Shown: positions 56,860-64,000 of the stretch, piece by piece
How the letters are laid out: every line of letters starts with the position of its first letter
Position numbering within the stretch: position 1 is the stretch's first letter
Origin: Platycnemis pennipes
Taxonomy: Eukaryota; Arthropoda; Insecta; Odonata; Platycnemididae
Assembly: GCA_933228895.1 (NCBI GenBank)
Contig: OW121853.1
Coordinates: forward strand, 124,082,133-124,146,132
Direction: 5' to 3'
DNA length: 64,000 bases
Position numbers and translations under genes: made by a program
Notes under the pieces: model-generated
The model's database searches: none
Seen by the model: the letters and a program-made list of their open reading frames with translations, nothing else
Told to the model about the DNA's origin: nothing

Positions 56860-57622
56860 TGTGTGGTGTGTGCTCTAACATACACCATCCAGAAGAAGAA
56901 TCTGACCGAGGAGGATGCGAAGGCCCTGGCAGACCTCCAAAAAACTTGGACCTGGGAACTCTGTCATGGAAAAGATCAGAGGCACCCCGATCAGAGGCAC
57001 CAACATCATCCGCCTCGATCCTTCCAACACCATAGAACAAGAGGACAGTCAGCCTTTGTTTGAGACACCAGAGATGACAGCGAAGGAGATGCGCACCCTA
57101 TTCAGTGAAGTCATGAAGAAATTAGACTCACTGAGAGAGGACCAATTGGCAGTCACGAACAAAGTAAGTGAAAATAGTGCACTATTGACCGGTCTCTCAA
57201 ATAAGTTCGACGCGATTCAAAAAGAACTATCAGGTGTAAAAGATTTGGTAACAGTATTGAAAGAAAAAGTGAGTGAACTTGAAATTAAAACCATAAAATT
57301 AGAACAAGAATCATTAAAATACTCAGTGTAAATGAGAGGTGTCCCCCTTGTTCAAAACGAATCCATCCAAAGTGTTGTGTTGAACATTTGCACCTCCCTT
57401 AAAGTGGACGTGACCTTGGACTATATAGGCTATGCCTTCCGGCCACAGTCTCGTCAAAGCAGCGCAAAAAAATTACACACACCACCTCCCATAATTGTAC
57501 GTTTTGCAAGGCAGGGCAAAAGGAACCAGCTCCTAACAACGCGGCGCGCCAAGAGAAATTTCAACACCATTGATATTGGATGGCAGGCAGAGACATCGTC
57601 ATCCTCCTCTCAACTCATTTAA
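56860..57622 (+). pseudogene. ORF1 of the CR1/Jockey-type element
   Basis: An N-terminal portion lies in two frames (NLTEEDAKALADLQKTW near 56890). The main frame 56915-57331 has a heptad-rich coiled coil (EVMKKLDSLREDQLAVTNKV, VLKEKVSELEIKTIKLEQES). It stops at one in-frame taa (57329), after which the same frame continues MRGVPLVQNESIQSVVLNIC, ... PPPIIVRFARQGKRNQLL. That resembles the RRM-like domain (IRGIP...PIIVKF) of non-LTR ORF1 proteins, which bind RNA. One stop codon therefore splits an otherwise continuous protein. Confidence 0.75.
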
Positions 57623-57849
57623 ATTGATGAAGCCCTAACCCAATATCACAGGAAGCTTTTTGCATTTGCCAGAGACCTAAAAAAGAAAGGCAAAGTGAAA
57701 TTTGTCTGGGTGAGAAATGGCACTATTCTCGCTAGGCAGTCGGAAGGCAGTCCCGTCTCAGCCATCTACTCACAGAAAGACCTCGATCTTTTTTTATGAG
57801 TAATGGACCTGGCCAACAAATGACCAAACCCATCGACCCGGCTCCTTAT

Positions 57850-60623
57850 ACCAATAAAAAATCTCCCTTGTTAATGCGCAATCATTAACTGCCCATTTCG
57901 ATGAATTTAAATTATACTATGAACGTAGTGATGTGCATGTAATTGGTGTTACTGAAACCTGGATGAAATCATCCATTTACAGCGATTTTGTAGCACTTCC
58001 CAGCTATCGTCTGTTCAGAAATGACCGTGAAGAAAAGAGAGGAGGAGGGGCATTTACGTCCACGACTCCTTCCAAGTGACAATTATCGGGTCGTCCCCTA
58101 GTGTATATTCGAACCGGCCAGAATATTTATGCTTAGAGTTACGCCGACCGCCTAGGAAAATGTTAATTGCAATCATACATAAACCTCCCAAATCTCAAAA
58201 TTTACAAGAATTTGAAAACTTTCTCGGGTATCATATTTCTATGTATGAAAATGTAGTTGTGATGGGAGATTGTAACATTAACTTGCTTAAACCCTCCTCA
58301 GAAAAAGATAAGCTGTTGGAAATGTTGAATGGATTTAATCTCTCCATTATAGAAACTGGACCAACATGCCATACACACCATGCCCACTCTGTTTTAGACT
58401 TATTTTGTGTTGATAATCCTAAGAAGGTGGGAAAAATTGAAATATATGATGACCCTAATATGTCCTGCCACAATCAAATGACCCTTATGTATGAATACAA
58501 ATCTCCACTTCCATTAGTAAAACACATAACCATCAGGGACTTTAGTTGTTTTCACCACACCAAATTCCACTCAGACCTAAATAAGAGAGACTGGGATGCA
58601 ATACCCAAGGCACACTCACCGGATGACAAAATAGAGATATTTAACTCCAACATTTAGGGTACCTTCAACCTAAACGCTCCAATTCGTTGCATTCGCGTGA
58701 CCCACCCACCAACTCCATGGATAACACCCGAAATTAAGACGACAATTAAGAGGAAGAATCATGTCCGTGCATTCTATAGAAGAAATGGTGACCCAGATGC
58801 TTTTTCCTCGTACAAGGCTTTGAGAAAGATCACGAAGAAAAAGATACGGGAAGCAAAAAATAAATATTATCACACGTTATTCTCAATAAATCAGAGTTCA
58901 AAAAACACATGGAAAAACTTACGAAATATAGGAATAGTTACAAAGCCCAAGGATGAGAAGTTAGACATTCACCCAGATATCTTAAATAATTACTTCTCTA
59001 CTAGAAGGTTGACTATCCTCCCCCGAACATTCGTCAGTAATGAGACAGTTAATCTTGACAATCGATTCTTTTTTTCACATGTGACACTCATAGAAGTCAC
59101 TAAAGCAATTAAAAATATTACCTCAAACGCAAGAGGTTACGACGAAATCCCAATAGATTTTATCAAAAAGTCATTACCAATGATACTTCCGGCTCTTTTA
59201 AATATCTTTGACTCTTCATTATAACTAGGCATATACCCAGCCATTTGGAAAAGAACCTTATTGCGGCCAATACCTAAATGCTCCAATCCTTCCAACCCGA
59301 GCGATTATAGGCCAATAGGATTACTATGTGCCACCGCGAAAATACTTGAGAGAATAGTTTTCGACCAAATTAACTCATACATTACCGAACGAGACCTGTT
59401 CGACTCAAGTCAATCTGGTTTTAGGAAGGGACACAGTACCCAAACCATTCTTCTCCGCCTAACTGAAGATGTCATAAAAGCAATGGATAATAGGCAACTT
59501 ACTGTGCTTGTTCTGTTTGATTTTTCACAAGCATTCGACTCAGTGAACTATACACTACTATACAGAAGTTAAAAGGGTATAATTTTTCGGACCGTGTATT
59601 AAAATGGTTCCGATCATATCTTACCGGGCGAATGCAAGCAGTAATAGGAAGGAACGGAGATACATCTAGCTGGCTAAACGTGGACACAGGAATGGTTCAA
59701 GGATCTGTTCTAAGTCCATTATTATTCTCTTTGTTCATTAACGACCTACCGAAATTCTTAACTCACTCACAATATTTCCTTTATGACGACGATTTTCAAA
59801 TTTACCAACATTCAACACCAGAAAACCTAACACACACTATTGATAGTCTAAATGCTGATATTGTACATATCAACACTTGGGCTGAGAACAATGGTCTGAA
59901 ACTGAATTAAAATAAAACAAAGGCCACCATCTTCGGTAGTAGGAACCTTTCCTCTAAGATAAATTTCGAAATTATCCCTACAATCACAGTCAAAAATAAA
60001 GCACTCCCCTACGAAGAACAAATAAAAAATCTAGGAGTAATAATTGACAGAAACTTAAGTTGGAATGCACATTACCTAATATCAGGAGTAAAAGCTACAA
60101 AACTCTTCATCACCTATACAAATCCAAAAACCAGTTGCCGACAAACATGCGAAAATCAATTGTAAACGCCATTATGTTCCCACATTTTGACTACTGTTGT
60201 GGTTTGCTAAATAATATTAATGAAGAAACTAATAATAAGCTTCAAATAGCGATGAATGCCTCTGTAAGATTTGTATGTGATTTAAAACGATGGGATCATG
60301 TTACGGATTCATACAGAAAATTAAAATGGCTCAAAGTCAGAGAAAGACGGCTGTATTTATCGATTCTTTCCGCCTTCAAAATTTTCAAATCAAGCTGTCC
60401 TCCATACATCTTCAACTCCTTCGCTTTCAAAAAGGACATCCTTAACCGTTCAACAAGATCCCATCATTTAGACTTACAGATCCCCCAGCACAAAACAGAA
60501 ATGTATCATAAATCCTTCATAGCTACAGTATCAAGAAACTGGAATTCACTTCCAGTTGATGTTAAGGCATGCCAATCTGTACCCTGTTTTAAGAGAAAAT
60601 TGTTTAATTATATACATACGTGA
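57850..60623 (+). pseudogene. ORF2 (endonuclease plus reverse transcriptase), broken
   Basis: Endonuclease: ISLVNAQSLTAHFDEF, VIGVTETWMK, YRLFRNDREEKRGGGAF, then after a frameshift VVMGDCNINLL (usual GDFNI) and HSVLDLFCV; the terminal SDH motif reads SCHNQ. RT: PIPKCSNPSNPSDYRPIGLL, QSGFRKGHSTQTILLRL, VLVLFDFSQAFDSVNY, GMVQGSVLSPLLFSLFINDL and LYDDDFQIY, where the usual YADD is YDDD. C-terminus: WDHVTDSYRKLKWLKVRERR and VSRNWNSLPVDVKACQS. Stops or frameshifts lie near 58080, 58655, 59225, 59572, 59908 and 60060. Confidence 0.85.
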
Positions 60624-60965
60624 AAAATATACGTACCTTGGCTTTATCTTATTGTGTATCAAGTATTATTTTTCAACATTTGTTAACTCTTCCTGTTGTT
60701 TTTGATATCGTCAAATTGTGAATTTCATTCTTGTAAACTCCATATCAATAGGATATATATTACGTATAATGATGGAATTTGGAGTAATACCTTATATTAT
60801 TTTGATCATTTTTTTTGTGTATTATAACATGTATTATAGTAAGTACTATTGTATGCATTTCTGTTTTCGTTTTTGGAAATAGTATGTAAGCTTAGTGATA
60901 TTTTCTTGAAAGTCTGAAAGACCTTAAAAGGTCTACGACAATAAACGTTTATTATTATTATTAAT

Positions 60966-61038
60966 ATGAAGAGGTAGGCCGATAGAAGAATCGAGTGGAG
61001 GGCTTCGTCAAACCAATCCTAGGATTGTTGATAATGAT
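60966..61038 (+). mobile_element. RTE-like fragment, right part (continuation of 56158-56432)
   Basis: atgaagaggtaggccgatag, aagaatcgagtggagggctt, cgtcaaaccaatcctaggat, then ttgataatgatg. It restores the RTE 3' end once the 4.5 kb insertion is removed. Confidence 0.85.
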
Positions 61039-61129
61039 GTAATCTGGGTGAAGGTTTCCTGAGTTCTCCACCGGGCTTGGTCCTTCAGAGCCGAAGTTTC
61101 GAAGAACACTCGTCCATCATCTTTAGGGC

Positions 61130-61221
61130 GATTCACTCGATTCTCCTATCGGCCAGTCTCTTCACATTGACGTAATTCTCTTTTACATCCTTCACAATCT
61201 GTTCCATGTATATCATATAAG
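61130..61221 (-). mobile_element. RTE-like 3' fragment, inverted
   Basis: The reverse strand reads aacagattgtgaaggatgta, aaagagaattacgtcaatgt, gaagagactggccgatagga. It abuts a plus-strand RTE fragment at 61226, head to head. Confidence 0.7.
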
Positions 61222-61225
61222 CAGA

Positions 61226-61790
61226 GTAACCAACGATGGACGAAGCAAGAAAGAAATAGTGAGTAGAATAGCCCAGGCAAAGAGGGCATTCTTTCAAAAG
61301 AAGAATCTACTTACAGCAGGAAATACAAGCTTGGAAGTAAGGAAGCAATTCATCAAAACGTATATCTGGAGCATGTTTCTTTAGGGCAGTTAGACATGGA
61401 CGATGACAGCAGCGGAGAAGAAAAGGGTGGAAGCATTCGAAATATGGTGCTATCGGAGAAGGATAAAGATAAAATGGATTGACCGAGTGACGAATTAAGA
61501 AGTCCTAAAAAAAGTGGGAGAAAAGAGAAGTCTGCTGAAAACTATAGAAAGAAGACGGGACAACTTAATCGGCCACATCTTAAGACACGATGGCCTGATG
61601 AAGACTATCGTCGAGGGAAAAGTGAACGGGAAGAACGGCTAAGGAAAGCCTCGCACGACATACATGGAACAGGTCGTGAAGGATGTAAAAGAGAGGAATT
61701 ACGTCAATATGAAGAGGTTGGCCGATAGAAGAATCGAGTGAAGGGCTGCGTCAAACCAATCCTAGGATTGTTGACCGATGATGATGAGAC
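61226..61790 (+). pseudogene. RTE-like C-terminal region with tail
   Basis: NQRWTKQERNSE-type decayed start (SRVTNDGRSKKEIVSRIAQA), KNLLTAGNTSLEVRKQF, TMTAAEKKRVEAFEIWCYRR, then ILRHDGLMKTIVEGKVNGKN and RLADRRIE, with stops. Ends in ccgatgatgatgag. Confidence 0.8.
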
Positions 61791-62560
61791 GCAAAAAAAT
61801 GTTACGTCACACAGGAGTAAGATTGCATGTAATGTTCGTGTTTGCAATCTTTATTCCGGTTATCATAGGATACGGAGAGCTCTGTTTCCATTAAATTTTG
61901 ACCGTAAACTACGCTGTCACCAGTGCCTTAACCATTTTTCATGAACTCGAAGAACAGTCACTCTGCATACTGTGCAGAGATTGATGACTGTGACGCCATA
62001 AATGACTTTCAATCGGCCAAACGACCTCAACGGCATACGTAGGGCCGCTTTGAGTGTCACTCTTGCCTTGACTCAATTTCAGCCATTATGGCCTCACCTG
62101 CAGTCATAAATAGTGGCCATAAACCCACCTCCTGTTTCTCCAAGGCAATTGATGAGAGTAATGGCATCGAAATATGAAATTCCCGTCAGGAGGTTAGAAT
62201 GCACTGGAGGAGGCATTAGTATGCTCGCCTATGGGTAACAATGAAGCCGGAATGGGGGAGCTTGGGGACGATTAAGTCCCACCTACTCCGTACAAAACAT
62301 AGTGTTTTATACGGCATCTTAGGGAGACTGCACGTGTATTAAAACAATGAAACCGTACCAAAATGTCTTCGTAGCACCATCAGACATACTTCCAAAGGCA
62401 TTTACAGGGGGGTATTACTGCATTTTATCACCCTCGGAGTTGATTTTATCTCTAAAACTGGTCCAAATTTAACCAACTTATACTTCGTACTTGGTGTTTG
62501 TTTGAGTGCCTGTGAACTTGTCTCTGTTAGTGTAACGAATTTTAAAAGCGTATTATATTA
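61791..62560. other. Unclassified, with a 72-bp repeat
   Basis: 61837-61908 repeats the block inserted into the MITE copy at 55821-55890 (tgtttgcaatctttattccg, ggatacggagagctctgttt). The remainder is unrecognised. Confidence 0.45.
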
Positions 62561-62561
62561 T

Positions 62562-63320
62562 TTTAAAAACGTATTCATGCTGCGATTTGCTGATGACATA
62601 AAACTCATAACAGAGAGGGACCTGAATAAGATGCTTATAACCATGGAAAGGACAATGGCCAGATATCAGCTGAAGATAAATAAGAAGAAGACTAAGATAT
62701 TGTTGTGCCGCAAGAAAGAAGAGGCCAAAACCAATGTCAAACTAGGAAAACAAAAACTTGAAGAGGTTAAAGAGTTCTGTTATCTAGGAAGCCGAGTAAC
62801 CAATGACGGACGAAGCAAGAAAGAAATAGTGAGTAGAATAGCCCAGGCAAAGAAGGCATTCTTTCAAAAGAAGAATCTGCTTACAGCAGGAAATACAAGC
62901 ATAGAAGTAAGGAAACAGTTCATCAGAACATACATCTGGAGCATGTTTCTTTACGGCAGTGAATCATGGACGATAACAGCAGCGGAGAAGAAAAGGGTAG
63001 AAGCATTTGAAATGTGGTGCTACAGAAGAATGCTGAAGAGTAAGTAAGAGTGAGTAAGTAACGAGGAAGTGCTAAGAATAGTAGGAGAAAAGAGAAGTCT
63101 GCTGACAACTCTAAAAAGAAGAAGGGAAAACTTAATCGGCCATATCTTGAGACACGATGGTCTGATGAAGACTATCGTCGAGGGAAAAGTGAACGGGAAG
63201 ATTGGAAAAGGCAGGCCTCGTATGAGATACATGGAACAGGTTGTGAAGGATATAAAAGAGAAGAATTACGTCACAATGAAAAGGTTGGCCGATAGAAGAA
63301 TCGAGTGGAAAGCTGCTTAA
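62562..63320 (+). pseudogene. RTE-like RT C-terminal half
   Basis: Begins at FMLRFADDIKLITERDLNK (FADD box), then RYQLKINKKKTKILLC, VKEFCYLGSRVTNDGRSKKE, YIWSMFLYGSESWTITAAEK and EMWCYRRMLKSK, a stop, then frame 63069-63320 with VGEKRSLLTTLKRRRENLIG and KRLADRRIEWKAA. It is truncated just before the usual end and joined to another copy. Confidence 0.85.
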
Positions 63321-63715
63321 TAATCAATAAGAAGAAAAATAAGATAATGGTGTGCAGCAAGAGAGAAGAGGCAAAAACCAACGTTAAATTAGGAAAATAA
63401 AAACTGGAATAGGTAAAGTAATTCTGTTAGCTGGGTCGCCGAAAAACCAACGATGGACGAAGTAAGAAAGAAATAATCAGTAGAATAGCTCAGGCAAAGA
63501 GGACATTCTATCAAAAGAAGAATCTATTTACAGCTGGAAATCAAAGCGTAGAAGTCAGGAATCAATTCATCAGGACGTACATTTGGAGCATGTTTCTTTA
63601 CGGCAGTGAGGCATGGACGATGACAGAAGCGGAGAAGAAAAGGTTGGAAGCATTCGGAATGTGGTTCTATAGAAGAATGATGAAGATTAAATGGATCGAC
63701 GAGTGGCAAACGAAG
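63321..63715 (+). pseudogene. RTE-like fragment, head-to-tail with the previous one
   Basis: Restarts upstream in the RT: INKKKNKIMVCSKREEAKTN, (stops) RRTFYQKKNLFTAGNQSVEV, TYIWSMFLYGSEAWTMTEAE, KKRLEAFGMWFYRRMMKIKW. It ends near 63715 without a tail. The repetition of the same segment in the same orientation shows two separate truncated copies or a partial duplication. Confidence 0.8.
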
Positions 63716-64000
63716 AAGACTTCAGTCTTCTCAAATCAGCTGCGATGCCTCCTTAAGCACAAAATAACCTCCTTGAATTCCCGGATACGGTAACTAGAGG
63801 AGTGGAGGAGACAATTACTACCGTGATAAAGAAAGAAGAATTGCATGAGTACCCGATTTCCTTGTCTTAGGAGCTTAAATTATACTTGAAAGCGTAAGCG
63901 AAAAATGGTAGGAGTGAATGGCATCATCCTTGATAGACTGAAACAGATGTAATAGTTTTCCCCAAGTAAGGTCACGGCAGTGCTATCAGCAAACCATACC
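63716..64000. other. No recognised feature
   Basis: The last 285 bp have no motif I can identify. Confidence 0.4.

Larger units (their letters stand above)
56433..60960 (+). mobile_element. CR1/Jockey-type non-LTR retrotransposon, nearly complete, inactive
   Basis: 4.5 kb inserted into an RTE fragment, with ttaat on both sides (56428-56432 and 60961-60965; partly ambiguous because the tail is (att)n). It has a 5' UTR of ~400 bp beginning with the 294-bp block, ORF1 (coiled coil plus nucleic-acid-binding-like domain), ORF2 with AP endonuclease and RT, and a 3' UTR ending in aataaacgtttattattatt. Stops and frameshifts break both ORFs. CR1 versus Jockey needs phylogeny. Confidence 0.82.

Noticed and set aside
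61130..61790. Twin-primed 5' inversion within one RTE insertion
   Set aside because: The inverted part covers the same 3' region that the direct part also contains, whereas twin priming would give non-overlapping segments; two separate fragments fit better.

Overview
The window is eukaryotic, almost certainly from an arthropod with a repeat-rich genome (probably an insect; the species cannot be named from sequence alone). It is AT-rich, has no operons or prokaryotic signals, and no intact host gene that I can recognise. Nearly everything identifiable is transposable-element sequence, mostly broken and often nested. Eleven fragments of an RTE-like non-LTR retrotransposon with a (GATGAT)n tail are scattered through the window, one close to full length (16440-20332). 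About a dozen fragments belong to a CR1/L2-like element with a very conserved 3' stem-loop and a (GTAGAT)n tail. A ~4.5 kb CR1/Jockey-type element with two decayed ORFs lies at 56433-60960. Seven full or partial copies of a ~530 bp MITE with AATGGGG-type inverted ends, several tRNA-derived SINE families, Penelope-like remnants and several long inverted repeats make up most of the rest.

The outstanding feature is at 42051-44941. It is a compact Ty1/copia-type element with two 162-bp LTRs that read as identical, a 5-bp target-site duplication (GGAAA) and a copia-style primer-binding site. It has a gag gene with two CCHC zinc knuckles and the beginning of pol (protease and pre-integrase segment). 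Integrase, reverse transcriptase and RNase H are missing. In their place is about 0.8 kb of GC-rich, intron-free sequence encoding a Lys/Glu-rich protein that I recognise as the N-terminal region of translation initiation factor eIF5B. The pol frame reads directly into the eIF5B frame. Identical LTRs and an intact duplication imply that the chimera itself was reverse-transcribed and integrated recently, so this looks like retrotransposon capture of a host mRNA.

Layout: 1-7.7 kb, CR1/L2 tails and a MITE carrying nested insertions; 7.7-12.2 kb, nothing recognised; 12.2-16.4 kb, MITEs, a SINE and non-LTR 3' ends; 16.4-20.3 kb, the near full-length RTE; 20.3-33.5 kb, mostly unrecognised with SINE, RTE and CR1/L2 fragments and hairpins; 33.9-35.5 kb, two MITEs; 35.5-42 kb, sparse; 42.05-44.94 kb, the copia-eIF5B chimera; 46.4-50.2 kb, a foldback, a Penelope GIY-YIG fragment, a MITE and RTE/SINE pieces; 52.7-56 kb, a solitary copy of a retrotransposon 5' end, a long inverted repeat, a SINE and a MITE; 56.2-61 kb, the CR1/Jockey element inserted in an RTE fragment; 61-63.7 kb, a cluster of RTE fragments. 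These sequences do not work together as a pathway; the window records successive insertions into one another.
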